This document shows, piece after piece, positions 27,271-34,917 of a DNA stretch of 64,000 nucleotides; the first letter of the stretch is position 1; every line of letters begins with the position of its first letter. The notes beneath the pieces are model-generated. The model was not told where the DNA came from, ran no database searches, and was given only the letters and a program-made list of their open reading frames with translations. Source of the DNA: Pontibacter akesuensis (GTDB lineage: Bacteria > Bacteroidota > Bacteroidia > Cytophagales > Hymenobacteraceae); the NCBI RefSeq assembly GCF_001611675.1, contig NZ_CP014766.1:4649422-4713421 (forward strand). Direction: 5' to 3'. A program made the translations under genes and the position numbers.

Positions 27271-27585
27271 GTGTTTTGTTTGGCTGTGTACGCTAGACGG
27301 TGTGGCTGCTCAGCAGCTTTTCACCGCCTCCGTCTTACACTGGGTGTAGCCCTACGGCGTAAAATTCAGTCTCCCAACCCATTCGCTCCTCGCAGAAATC
27401 CATTTTACTTAATACATATACTTTTGAAGTATACTCTTTATGCAGGGCATGCGATGGAGCACATGCAGTTGGTTGTGATGATTACGAATAAAGTTATCAA
27501 AAGATTAAGGAGCGGGCGATTACATCCTTTTTTATACTTGGGCAGGGACAGCCGGAAATATAGAAGGTTTGAAAGGTGTGGGCAC
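27271..27585. other. Gap between cphA and tRNA-Cys with no supported gene
   Basis: It holds the cphA upstream region, and no TAnnTTTG box was found. It contains a short symmetrical pair of the recurrent motif: TATACTT (27417-27423), TTG, AAGTATA (27427-27433). A 109-codon open frame here has no recognisable features, and its 3' part overlaps the tRNA terminator. Confidence 0.55.
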
Positions 27586-27617
27586 AAAAAAACCTGCTAA
27601 GTATTCTTAGCAGGTTT
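27586..27617 (-). terminator. Terminator of tRNA-Cys
   Basis: On the minus strand, AAAACCTGCTAAG pairs with CTTAGCAGGTTTT around a 4-nt loop and runs into a T-stretch. It starts immediately at the CCA end of the tRNA. Confidence 0.85.
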
Positions 27618-27691
27618 TGGAGGTAACGAGCGGATTCGAACCGCTGTAGCAGCTTTTGCAGAGCTGAGCCTAGCCACTCGGCCACGTTACC
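27618..27691 (-). tRNA. tRNA-Cys (anticodon GCA)
   Basis: Reading the minus strand from 27691, the cloverleaf is complete: acceptor GGTAACG with CGTTACC, D-arm GCC/GGC, anticodon stem CAGCT/AGCTG enclosing CTGCAAA, T-arm AGCGG-TTCGAAT-CCGCT, discriminator T and encoded CCA. The anticodon is GCA. A consensus promoter precedes it and a terminator follows it, so it is a single-gene unit. Confidence 0.97.
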
Positions 27692-27710
27692 GTGTTAAAC
27701 GATTGGAGTG

Positions 27711-27741
27711 CAAATATACTCTGATAAATATACTTGTCAAA
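27711..27741 (-). promoter_or_regulatory. Consensus promoter of tRNA-Cys
   Basis: On the minus strand, TTTG (27741-27738), a 19-base spacer and TATATTTG (27718-27711) match the Bacteroidota -33/-7 consensus at the ideal spacing. The box ends 20 bases before the mature tRNA 5' end. It is the best promoter in the window. Confidence 0.85.
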
Positions 27742-27792
27742 TCTAAAATCGCTTTTTTTTGAGCAGAATAAGCTTTTCAGCTCTAGTGACAA

Positions 27793-28467
27793 TTATAAAT
27801 TTGTTTTTTGATAAAAAAAGAAGTCAGCAGATGATGTTTGGTCTGACTTTTTGGGATCGTAAGGATACTTATTTTTTATTACCTCCTTTAGTTTCCATTG
27901 ACTAAAGTTTTTCTCTATATAATCCGTAAACTTTCTTTCACGAACATGAAGTGCAGAACGATCATCGTAATCATTCGAGTATATTACAACATACTGCTTT
28001 GAAGAGTTGAACAAATCAAAAATGTATTTCTCAAATAATTCATCTTCTATTAAATGGTAAAGTACATCAATAGATAAGGATACATCTGCATTGAAAATTT
28101 TATGATTATCAACAAAGGCTAATGAATTGTACAAATAAAAGCTTTTAGTCTTATCGGCTTTGAATTTATCGATACAGATTCCCACAGCTGTTTTAGAAAT
28201 ATCTAAACCTATATAAAAAGGATATTCAAGCATTGTAAGCTGATTCCCATCTCCACAACCAAATTCTATAACAGTTTGAATTTGGTTATTTTTCACAAAA
28301 CTGTTGAGAACATCTGCTTTGAATTCAGCTAACCGATTGTAGGAGCCGGCACCGGAATTACCTCCTGAGTTGTATCTGCCCTCCCAATAGTTGTCGGTTC
28401 CTTGAAAATTTCTGTTAGTTTGTTTCAATAGTGGAATGTGCTTAATAATGCTAGTGATGAAAGACAT
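27793..28467 (-). CDS. Class I SAM-dependent methyltransferase, AT-rich, possibly acquired
   Basis: A 224-residue methyltransferase with the SAM loop TVIEFGCGDGNQLTMLEYP (about residues 66-84), then FYIGLDISKTAVGICIDKFK and DVSLSIDVLYHLIEDELFE. It resembles methyltransferases from polysaccharide and natural-product clusters; the substrate is unknown. Its codon use is markedly AT-rich compared with cphA and rpsA on either side, which suggests acquisition by transfer. It stands alone between tRNA-Cys and rpsA, in AT-rich flanks with no mobile-element genes. Confidence 0.78.
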   Translation of the reverse strand: MSFITSIIKHIPLLKQTNRNFQGTDNYWEGRYNSGGNSGAGSYNRLAEFKADVLNSFVKNNQIQTVIEFGCGDGNQLTMLEYPFYIGLDISKTAVGICIDKFKADKTKSFYLYNSLAFVDNHKIFNADVSLSIDVLYHLIEDELFEKYIFDLFNSSKQYVVIYSNDYDDRSALHVRERKFTDYIEKNFSQWKLKEVIKNKYPYDPKKSDQTSSADFFFYQKTNL

Positions 28468-28708
28468 AAATAAATAATTATAATTGTGTTTAAATAGGGA
28501 AACCGATATAGATTTTAACTACCACATGAGGTGTAGCAATTAACAATAACTGAAGACTATGTCTAAATAGTGGTAAAAGAAATGGTGGATTTTGATAAAT
28601 AATAAAGCACTTGTAAATGTAATTCGGCGCTTATCATTTTTTTGGCAATATAAGTAAAAGCAGATTGCTAATTCTATGTTTTATCTCAATCCAAAAGAAT
28701 ATATAAAA

Positions 28709-28738
28709 CAAAAAAGCCCCGGATCTCTCCGGGGCTTT
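28709..28738 (-). terminator. Terminator of rpsA
   Basis: On the minus strand, AAAGCCCCGGA pairs with TCCGGGGCTTT around a 4-nt loop, followed by T residues. It lies 23 bases after the rpsA stop. Confidence 0.88.
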
Positions 28739-28760
28739 CTGTTATGCAACAAGCTTAGTA

Positions 28761-30662
28761 TTAAGCGTTGTTTTCTTCTTCAGAAGAATCAGACGCTGTG
28801 TCGTCGTTGTCGCCATCCTGCGTTTTCTTTGCAGCAGCAGCTTCTAACTTCTTCACGCCAGCCTCTTTCTCATTCTCCAGCATTTGCTCTTTCAGCGCAG
28901 ACAGTGCATCCAGGTCTCCTAAAGTTGACTTGTCAGCGTCTTTCTGAACTTTAGGTGCGGAAGAGGAAGACTTCTCTTTCTTCTCGCCGGCTGCAGGCTT
29001 CTTAGTAGCTCTGGCAGCTCTGCTAGCTTCTACTTCAGAGTGAGAAGCAGTGTGCGAAAGGATGATCTTGCGATCGTCTTTAGAGAATTCAGTTACGCGG
29101 AAGTCAAGGCTCTCGCCTGCTTCAACCTGAGATCCGTCTTCTTTAGTTAAGCCTTTCGGGAAAGCGAAACCTTCGATACCGTAAGGTAACTCCAGTGTAG
29201 CGCCTCTGTCAGACTTCTCCAGTACAGTAGCTTTGTGAACAGAGCCAATGTTGAATACAGACTCAAACGTATCCCAAGGGTTCTCCTCTAGTTGCTTATG
29301 GCCCAGGGCAAGTCTTCTGTTTGGAACATCAAGCTCCAGAACAACTACGTCCAGGTTATCACCAACTTTCACAAACTCAGATGGGTGCTTAATCTTCTTC
29401 GTCCAAGACAGGTCAGAAACGTGTACCAAACCATCAACACCTTCTTCTAGTTCTAAGAACAGACCGAAGTTTGTCAGGTTACGAACGATGCCAGTGTGCT
29501 TCGTGCCTACTGCATACTTCGTCAGTACATTTTCTTTGTTCCAAGGATCTTCAGTCAGCTGCTTAATGCCAAGTGACATCTTGCGCTCCTGGCGGTCCAT
29601 TGTCAGAACAACAGCCTGTACCTGGTCGCCTTGCTTGATGAAGTCCTGTGGGTTACGCAGGTGCTGTGACCAAGACATTTCAGAAACGTGGATCAAACCT
29701 TCTACGCCTGGCATCAGTTCCAGGAACGCGCCGTAGTCTGCTACGTTTACGATTCTACCTTCTACTTTAGAGCCAACTTCAATCTCAGCCGGAAGAGCAT
29801 CCCACGGATGAGGAGTAAGCTGCTTCATGCCCAGAGAGATACGCTTCTTGTCTTCATCGAAGTCAAGAACTACCACGTTCACTTTCTGGTCAAGGTTCAA
29901 TACTTCTTCTGGGTGGTTGATACGTCCCCATGAAATATCAGTGATGTGAAGCAGGCCGTCTACGCCACCAAGGTCGATGAACACACCGAAGTTTGTCATG
30001 TTCTTGATAACGCCTTCCAGTACCTGGCCTTTCTCAAGGTTGTTCAGGATGGCTGCACGCTGCTGCTCCAAGTCTTTCTCGATAAGTACTTTGTGAGATA
30101 CAACCACGTTGTCGAAAGCGGCGTTGATTTTCACAACTTTCACTTCCATCTGCTTGCCCACAAACACGTCGAAGTCACGGATTGGCTTCACGTCAATTTG
30201 CGAACCTGGCAAGAAGGCCTCCACACCATGGATATCCATGATAAGACCACCTTTGGTTCTTCTCTTCACAACACCCTCCAGCACCTTGTCGTTCTCGAGC
30301 GCATCATAGATACGAGCCCAGGCGCTAACAATCTTCGCTTTCTTGCGGGAAAGGATCAGCTGACCGTTCGGGTCTTCCTGGTCTTCAATAAATACTTCTA
30401 CCTGGTCGCCAGGCTTCAGGTTTGGCATGTCTCTGAATTCAGAAACAGAAACCAGTCCGTCTGATTTGAAACCGATGTTAAGAATTACGTCACGATCTGT
30501 AACGGCAACAACGGTACCAGTAACAACCTCCTGCTCCTGTACGGTAGTCAGGGTGTCGTCATACATTTGTTCCATTTCGGCTTTCTCAGCTTGGTTATAG
30601 CCGGAACCGAAACCCTGGGACTCAAACTTGTCCCAGTCGAAATTGTCTGGAGAATTACTCAT
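28761..30662 (-). CDS. rpsA: 30S ribosomal protein S1
   Basis: A 633-residue ribosomal protein S1, which binds mRNA and helps initiation, probably important where Shine-Dalgarno sites are rare. Six S1/OB-fold repeats are visible, starting near VVTGTVVAVTDRDVILNIGF, VLEGVVKRRTKGGLIMDIHG, VLEGVIKNMTNFGVFIDLGG, VEGRIVNVADYGAFLELMPG, HTGIVRNLTNFGLFLELEEG and HKATVLEKSDRGATLELPYG. The C-terminal tail (about 550-633) is charged and ends in an acidic DSSEEENNA. The gene stands alone, with a long structured leader (30663-30770) and its own terminator. Confidence 0.97.
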   Translation of the reverse strand: MSNSPDNFDWDKFESQGFGSGYNQAEKAEMEQMYDDTLTTVQEQEVVTGTVVAVTDRDVILNIGFKSDGLVSVSEFRDMPNLKPGDQVEVFIEDQEDPNGQLILSRKKAKIVSAWARIYDALENDKVLEGVVKRRTKGGLIMDIHGVEAFLPGSQIDVKPIRDFDVFVGKQMEVKVVKINAAFDNVVVSHKVLIEKDLEQQRAAILNNLEKGQVLEGVIKNMTNFGVFIDLGGVDGLLHITDISWGRINHPEEVLNLDQKVNVVVLDFDEDKKRISLGMKQLTPHPWDALPAEIEVGSKVEGRIVNVADYGAFLELMPGVEGLIHVSEMSWSQHLRNPQDFIKQGDQVQAVVLTMDRQERKMSLGIKQLTEDPWNKENVLTKYAVGTKHTGIVRNLTNFGLFLELEEGVDGLVHVSDLSWTKKIKHPSEFVKVGDNLDVVVLELDVPNRRLALGHKQLEENPWDTFESVFNIGSVHKATVLEKSDRGATLELPYGIEGFAFPKGLTKEDGSQVEAGESLDFRVTEFSKDDRKIILSHTASHSEVEASRAARATKKPAAGEKKEKSSSSAPKVQKDADKSTLGDLDALSALKEQMLENEKEAGVKKLEAAAAKKTQDGDNDDTASDSSEEENNA

Positions 30663-30731
30663 ATTGTTTTTTCTGCTCTTCAGTAGCCACCAGCCTAGAG
30701 CAATGAGCCGGTTTGGTTTAGTTTATAAATT

Positions 30732-30765
30732 CCAGAACACCGTGTCCTGGCCATTCACTTGAATG
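30732..30765 (-). promoter_or_regulatory. Two adjacent hairpins in the rpsA mRNA leader
   Basis: In the minus-strand leader, CATTCA/TGAATG (30765-30752) is followed by a 9-bp stem CCAGGACAC/GTGTTCTGG (30750-30732, one wobble pair). They lie between the predicted promoter and the ATG at 30662, leaving about 70 unstructured bases. This is a candidate autoregulatory leader; S1 is known to repress its own mRNA in E. coli. Confidence 0.4.
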
Positions 30766-30770
30766 AACTG

Positions 30771-30778
30771 CAAAAGTA
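30771..30778 (-). promoter_or_regulatory. -7 promoter box for rpsA
   Basis: TACTTTTG on the minus strand (30778-30771) fits TAnnTTTG, 108 bases before the rpsA ATG. Confidence 0.55.
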
Positions 30779-31365
30779 AACAAATGATTCAATAAATACT
30801 AGCTTCAGCAGATATTGCAAATCGCTTTTAGTGAGTGAATTAAGAAAATTAGTAAAGCAAACAAGGAAGTTAGTTCTGCAGCAAAAGCTGTGTTTATACT
30901 TGTTAGGGTTTATACTTGGCAAGTATGGCGGAGGTGTACGCTCTTGTACGATAGCATGCGGGCGTGCTAGAATCGAAACGATGTAATCAACAACTGAAGA
31001 ACCGGCCAGACGCTCGCAGGACCTGCGGACGCTGCGAGGTCTTAAGCAAACGGTGAGGCCTTTGGTAAATAGCGAAGTATGGATATAAAAAAGCGCCGGG
31101 TCTAAAGACCTCGCGGTGTCTTCAGACCCGCGAGCGCCTGGTGGCAGTAGCCGTTCTACCACTGAAAACTGCTCACCACTCACCCATCAATCTAGTAAGA
31201 AATGTAAATTCCAAACATCCTCCTAGCTATACTTGAAGCATTGCCTCAGCAGCATTAAAGCCAAAACCATACTTAAACTAGTAAGACAACGCGATCTTCT
31301 ATTCTTACTGAATATTAATTACCTATGCTTTATTCACTAAATCCTTTAGTATACATAAAGTATAA
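30779..31365. other. Gene-free stretch upstream of rpsA
   Basis: About 590 bases with no supported gene. A 142-codon minus-strand open frame (30755-31183) spans the inverted-repeat element at 31006-31141 and the rpsA promoter and has no protein-like composition, so I treat it as spurious. The last 200 bases are AT-rich with several TATACTT/AAGTATA copies. Confidence 0.6.
31006..31141. repeat. GC-rich imperfect inverted-repeat element
   Basis: Bases 31006-31043 and 31105-31141 are imperfect reverse complements separated by about 60 bases. The shared outer blocks are CAGACGCTCGCAGG versus CAGGCGCTCGCGGG and GCGAGGTCTT in both. The middle of each arm differs. The similarity weakly continues outwards (GAACCGGC versus GAACGGC). 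It looks like a small dispersed non-coding repeat, and other copies would be expected in the genome. Confidence 0.5.
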
Positions 31366-31869
31366 TTAATTCTCCAACCCCAGGTACACACGCCAGTCCT
31401 GGTTGTGCTGGTTCAGGTGAAATTGCAGGAAGGTTTGCAAGGAGGGCCGTGCTGGCTTGCGGAGCAGTTTCAGCCCTGCCTCTTCTGGCGTGCGGTCGCC
31501 TTTGCGGGAGTTGCAGCGGGCGCAGGCGGTCACCAGGTTTTGCCATTGGGTCTCCCCACCCCTGGAACGCGGCAGCAGGTGGTCGAGGGTAAGGTTGCGG
31601 ACGCCACCGCAGTATTGGCAGCTGTAGTTGTCGCGGCGCATGATGTTATGGCGGCTAAGCGCAATGCCATGGTAAGGGACCCGCACATAGCGCTGCAACC
31701 GGATAATGGAGGGCACTGGATAGGAAATGCTGACAGTGCGCAGAACTTCGTTCTCTGCATCCTTGATCATCTCGGCTTTCTCGAGATAAACAAGCAGAAA
31801 AGCTTTCTGAACAGTACAAACGGCAATAGCGCTGAAGTCTTGGTTAAGGATGAGAACTTTTTCTTTCAT
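31366..31869 (-). CDS. HNH endonuclease family protein
   Basis: A 167-residue protein with a C-terminal HNH nuclease domain: zinc pairs CQYC (Cys84, Cys87) and CARC (Cys116, Cys119), the catalytic LDHLLPRSRGG (Asp96-His97), and WQNLVTACARCNSRKGD ending the motif. The N-terminal region MKEKVLILNQDFSAIAVCTV is conserved in stand-alone bacterial HNH proteins found widely in chromosomes. Its biological target is unknown. No restriction or phage genes are nearby, so a housekeeping or unknown role is more likely than defence. Confidence 0.88.
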   Translation of the reverse strand: MKEKVLILNQDFSAIAVCTVQKAFLLVYLEKAEMIKDAENEVLRTVSISYPVPSIIRLQRYVRVPYHGIALSRHNIMRRDNYSCQYCGGVRNLTLDHLLPRSRGGETQWQNLVTACARCNSRKGDRTPEEAGLKLLRKPARPSLQTFLQFHLNQHNQDWRVYLGLEN

Positions 31870-31947
31870 GACCCATTTCTGTCCTACGGATACCTTTTAC
31901 GGAAAAAACCGCGGCGGTATACCATAAGTTTAAAGAAATCAGGAAGT

Positions 31948-32724
31948 TCAGAAAGAAATTCGTTTGATAATGCGCAGGTTGTGTGTGTAACGCTTTAGGT
32001 TGGCGTTGTAAATGCCGTTGTGGTCGAGCTTATCGACCCGCACCTCCCCGTGGGCGTGCATAATCTGCTGACCTTCCAGCACAATGCCCACATGGGTGAT
32101 TCGCCCCTCAGGATTTGAGAAGAAAGCCAGGTCGCCTGGTTGCGCCTGCGTTACAAAATGCACTTCCTCGCCATGCAGGGCCTGCTGGTAGGCATCGCGG
32201 GGCAGTTGGTAGCCGCAGATTCCGAACACCTGCTGCGTAAAGCCAGAACAGTCAATTCCGAATACCGATTTGCCGCCCCACAAGTATGGGAACTTGAGGA
32301 AACGGTGCGCCACAGCTATCAACTCATCGGGTGTTTGAGTAGCATCAGGGGCAACAACAGTACCAGTGATAGCCAACCGTTCCTCATTTACCCGGATGTG
32401 CTGCCCATCGAAGAAAGGTAAATAGCTGCCGATGCCGATGGGTATTTGCACTTCCCCCTGCTGCACGGTCTGCAGCAGATCAAGCGAACGGGAGTGTTTG
32501 GTCTGACACCACGCTTTGTAGTATTCTTCAGAAACGGGCGTATGCAGCTTAAAGTCGATCCAGCCACGGTAGCCATCTGTTGCCAGCTGCAGGCAGCGCC
32601 AGTTTCCCTCCTGCGCCACCACCTCATAGCATTCCCCAAACAAAAGCTGCGTTACAATTTCAGCCCTGTCAGAGGTTTCGGCACGCATCGGCGCCACGCT
32701 AAGCATACCTATTCCGTAGTCCAC
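31948..32724 (-). CDS. NlpC/P60 (C40) peptidase with SH3-type N-terminus
   Basis: A 258-residue peptidoglycan endopeptidase-like protein, similar to YkfC and gamma-D-glutamyl-diamino acid endopeptidases. Residues 1-125 form SH3-like segments (VTQLLFGECYEVVAQEGNWR, GYRGWIDFKL). The catalytic domain (about 130-258) has Cys159 in FGIDCSGF, His211 in RITHVGIV, and a third polar residue in MHAHGEVR. No signal peptide is visible, as in the cytoplasmic members that trim recycled muropeptides, so recycling is a better guess than wall cleavage. It is on the same strand as the HNH gene, 78 bases away. Confidence 0.9.
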   Translation of the reverse strand: MDYGIGMLSVAPMRAETSDRAEIVTQLLFGECYEVVAQEGNWRCLQLATDGYRGWIDFKLHTPVSEEYYKAWCQTKHSRSLDLLQTVQQGEVQIPIGIGSYLPFFDGQHIRVNEERLAITGTVVAPDATQTPDELIAVAHRFLKFPYLWGGKSVFGIDCSGFTQQVFGICGYQLPRDAYQQALHGEEVHFVTQAQPGDLAFFSNPEGRITHVGIVLEGQQIMHAHGEVRVDKLDHNGIYNANLKRYTHNLRIIKRISF

Positions 32725-32733
32725 TCCTTTGAG

Positions 32734-32890
32734 AATTATGAATGATGAATTATTAATTATGAATGGGAGTATGAAGAACCTTTTTGTTTTAGATCATCAA
32801 TTTATACTTCCTAACGCAGAATGCAGAGCTGAAAAAAGGAGAACTACAAATGAAAATTAATTCATAATTCGTAATTCATCATTCCTAATT
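32734..32890. repeat. MITE-like element with 31-bp terminal inverted repeats
   Basis: Bases 32734-32764 and 32860-32890 are 31-base reverse complements with about three mismatches, built from AATTATGAAT-type units. They enclose about 95 bases with no open frame. The element fills the gap between the NlpC/P60 gene and smpB. No target-site duplication is obvious. AT-rich repeats of this type are scattered in many Cytophagales genomes. Confidence 0.55.
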
Positions 32891-32904
32891 GCACGTTTCG
32901 CGTG

Positions 32905-33375
32905 CTAAAACCCGCTTCTGTCCATTTCACGCTTTATATCCTTTTCCTTAATATCTTGTCGCTTGTCGTACAGCTTCTTACCTTTAGCCAGTGCAATCTC
33001 TACTTTAGCAAAACCACGGTCGCTTATGAAGATGCGTGTGGGAATTATGGTTACGCCCTGCTCCTGCGTCTTCGACTCAAGTTTACTTAGCTCTGACTTC
33101 TTCAGCAGCAGCTTTCGGGTGCGCACCGGCTCGTGGTTAAAGTGGGTGCCTTCGGTATAGGTAGAGATGTGCACATTATGAAGCCACAACTCGCCGTTCG
33201 TAAACACACAATATCCATCCTGCATGTTCACCTTGCCTTCGCGTATCGATTTGATCTCCGTGCCCTTCAGCATTACGCCGGCGGTGTACTTATCTATAAA
33301 TTGAAATTCAAAAGAAGCTTTGCGGTTAACAATGTTAACGTGCTTCTTTATTCTGTCTTTCTCTTGTTTCGCCAT
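32905..33375 (-). CDS. smpB: SsrA-binding protein SmpB
   Basis: A 156-residue SmpB, which binds tmRNA and carries it into stalled ribosomes for trans-translation. Conserved parts: IVNRKASFEFQFIDKYTAGV, LKGTEIKSIREGKVNMQDGY, LLLKKSEL, and the basic C-terminal tail KLYDKRQDIKEKDIKREMDR that enters the mRNA channel. The tmRNA gene (ssrA) itself is not in the window. The stop of the upstream thioesterase gene directly abuts the ATG (TAAATG). A small hairpin (GCACG/CGTGC, 32891-32905) overlaps the stop codon but lacks a T-run. Confidence 0.96.
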   Translation of the reverse strand: MAKQEKDRIKKHVNIVNRKASFEFQFIDKYTAGVMLKGTEIKSIREGKVNMQDGYCVFTNGELWLHNVHISTYTEGTHFNHEPVRTRKLLLKKSELSKLESKTQEQGVTIIPTRIFISDRGFAKVEIALAKGKKLYDKRQDIKEKDIKREMDRSGF

Positions 33376-33795
33376 TTATACTTGTTTCGGCGCCAATATT
33401 CTGGCTAGTTTCTCTTTTTTCAAAATCTTTTGCCCCGTTTCCCCGTCTGCCACAACCCTGTCACCCACTTTTGCCTCAAAAGAGCAAATTACATCATGCC
33501 CTTCATGCTTGGTTAAAGTGGCAGTAATGACTACATCATTCCCTTCAAAAGCAGGTGCTTTATGGTTGATGGTCAGAAAGGTGCCTATCCCCTCTTCATC
33601 CGCTGATTTAATATCCAGCACGAACAACCTGCCTGCCCATTCCGCTGCCTGAGCCAACGAAAAGGTAGAGCAAACGGCATGTACCAACCCATCCTCAAAG
33701 GCAGCGAAATCGGCTGTAGTTATCCGTTTGCTATACGTACGTATATCGCCGGGTTTTATGGGCGTTGTTTGTTTATCGTTTCCCGTTGTTCGCAT
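33376..33795 (-). CDS. Thioesterase family protein (FlK-like hotdog fold)
   Basis: A 139-residue hotdog-fold protein resembling fluoroacetyl-CoA-thioesterase-type (FlK) proteins. The central part VHAVCSTFSLAQAAEWAG followed by FLTINHKAPAFEGNDVVITA fits the pattern in which a Thr, a Glu and a His take part in catalysis. The C-terminal strand GDRVVADGETGQKIL is typical. The acyl-CoA substrate is unknown; most such proteins are general house-cleaning enzymes. Its stop directly abuts the smpB start, so the two are translated from one transcript. Confidence 0.8.
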   Translation of the reverse strand: MRTTGNDKQTTPIKPGDIRTYSKRITTADFAAFEDGLVHAVCSTFSLAQAAEWAGRLFVLDIKSADEEGIGTFLTINHKAPAFEGNDVVITATLTKHEGHDVICSFEAKVGDRVVADGETGQKILKKEKLARILAPKQV

Positions 33796-33907
33796 CTCCG
33801 TCTGTCAATTTGAATTATTATTCTTGGTAATGAATTTCATCACATTGCTTTCAAAGCCACACATGCAGTTGATCATTTCCAGAACGCGAATAACGATAAA
33901 CGAACAA

Positions 33908-34915
33908 CTATATCTTCAGTCTTGGCTCCGGGCTTACGTATTGAGTAGCGAAATCGCCCTTCAGATACTGAAAGTGGGCGGCTATGGCGATCATACCGGC
34001 ATTGTCGGTGCAATACTGAAAAGCGGGGATGTATATTTTCCAGTTATACTTGCCGGCATACTCCTGCAGTGTCTTACGCAGGCCTGAATTCGCTGACACA
34101 CCTCCGGCAATGGCAATTTCTTTGATGTTCAGATCTTTCGATGCCTGCACCAGCTTCTTAAGGAGTGTCTTGATTAGCGTTTTCTGCACGCTGGCGCAGA
34201 TATCCGCCATATTTTCCGCAGCAAAATTCGGGTTCTCCTTTGCCCTGTCCCGCAGGAAGTATAAAACAGACGTTTTGATGCCGCTGAACGAGAAATTATA
34301 CTCAGGCATGTTGCCCACCGGAAACTCAAATGCCTCTGCGTTTCCGGTTGCCGCCATTTTATCCAGCATGGGGCCACCTGGGTACGGCAGGCCGAGCATC
34401 TTGGCTGTTTTATCGAAGGCCTCTCCCACTGCATCGTCGGTTGTTTGACCGATCACCTCCATGTTCAGGTGGTCTTTTACCAGCACTATTTGCGTATGAC
34501 CGCCGCTAACCGTTAAACATAGGAACGGAAATTGCGGTGTAGGTTCATCGATGAAGTGGGCCAGTATGTGGGCCTGCATGTGGTTTACCTCAATCAGCGG
34601 AATATCCAGCCCCAGCGCAAACGACTTGGCAAATGAGCAGCCGACGAGTAAAGCGCCCAACAGGCCAGGGCCACGCGTGAAGGCAACTGCATTTAGCTCA
34701 CTTTTTTCTACATTTGCCTGTTGCAGCGCCTGTGCCACCACCGGTATAATGTTCTGTTGGTGCGCCCTGGAGGCTAGCTCCGGAACCACACCGCCATATT
34801 GTTCGTGTACAGCCTGTGTATTTACTATATTTGACAACACCTTGCCCCCGCGGATTACCGCGGCCGAGGTTTCGTCGCAAGAAGATTCTATTGCTAAGAT
34901 TGTAGGTTCAGTCAT
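33908..34915 (-). CDS. tsaD: tRNA N6-threonylcarbamoyladenosine transferase TsaD
   Basis: A 335-residue TsaD (Gcp/Kae1), which transfers threonylcarbamoyl to A37 of tRNAs that read ANN codons. ASKHA-fold motifs: ILAIESSCDETSAAVI, ALLVGCSFAKSFA, metal-binding VNHMQAHILAHF, LTVSGGHTQIVLV, and IAGGVSANSGLRKTL. The start is the ATG at 34915 (MTEPTILAIESSC). An upstream in-frame TTG at 34939 would lie inside the divergent gene. Its start codon is only two bases from that of the TamB-like gene, and a candidate promoter (34947-34954) lies within that gene. Confidence 0.96.
   Translation of the reverse strand: MTEPTILAIESSCDETSAAVIRGGKVLSNIVNTQAVHEQYGGVVPELASRAHQQNIIPVVAQALQQANVEKSELNAVAFTRGPGLLGALLVGCSFAKSFALGLDIPLIEVNHMQAHILAHFIDEPTPQFPFLCLTVSGGHTQIVLVKDHLNMEVIGQTTDDAVGEAFDKTAKMLGLPYPGGPMLDKMAATGNAEAFEFPVGNMPEYNFSFSGIKTSVLYFLRDRAKENPNFAAENMADICASVQKTLIKTLLKKLVQASKDLNIKEIAIAGGVSANSGLRKTLQEYAGKYNWKIYIPAFQYCTDNAGMIAIAAHFQYLKGDFATQYVSPEPRLKI
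34826..34833 (+). promoter_or_regulatory. -7 promoter box for the TamB-like gene, inside tsaD
   Basis: TATATTTG lies on the plus strand within the tsaD coding region, 84 bases before the TTG start at 34918. A TTG at 34799-34801, 24 bases upstream, could be a relaxed -33 element. Confidence 0.5.
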
Positions 34916-34917
34916 TA

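Noticed and set aside
27271..27600. 109-codon open frame between cphA and tRNA-Cys
   Set aside because: It has no recognisable features, runs into the tRNA terminator and shows non-coding-like composition.
27618..28467. tRNA-Cys as the attachment site of a genomic island with the AT-rich methyltransferase
   Set aside because: Integration normally uses the tRNA 3' end, but the AT-rich gene is on the 5' side. No integrase or repeated tRNA end is visible.
30755..31183. 142-codon open frame on the minus strand upstream of rpsA
   Set aside because: It spans the rpsA promoter and the GC-rich inverted-repeat element, has no recognisable domain or signal, and shows unusual Arg/Ser-rich composition then a hydrophobic tail from AT-rich sequence. 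It is best explained as a chance frame.
31366..31869. HNH protein as part of a restriction or phage-defence system
   Set aside because: Neighbours are a cell-wall peptidase, smpB and rpsA. The protein matches stand-alone housekeeping-type HNH proteins with no methyltransferase or helicase partner.
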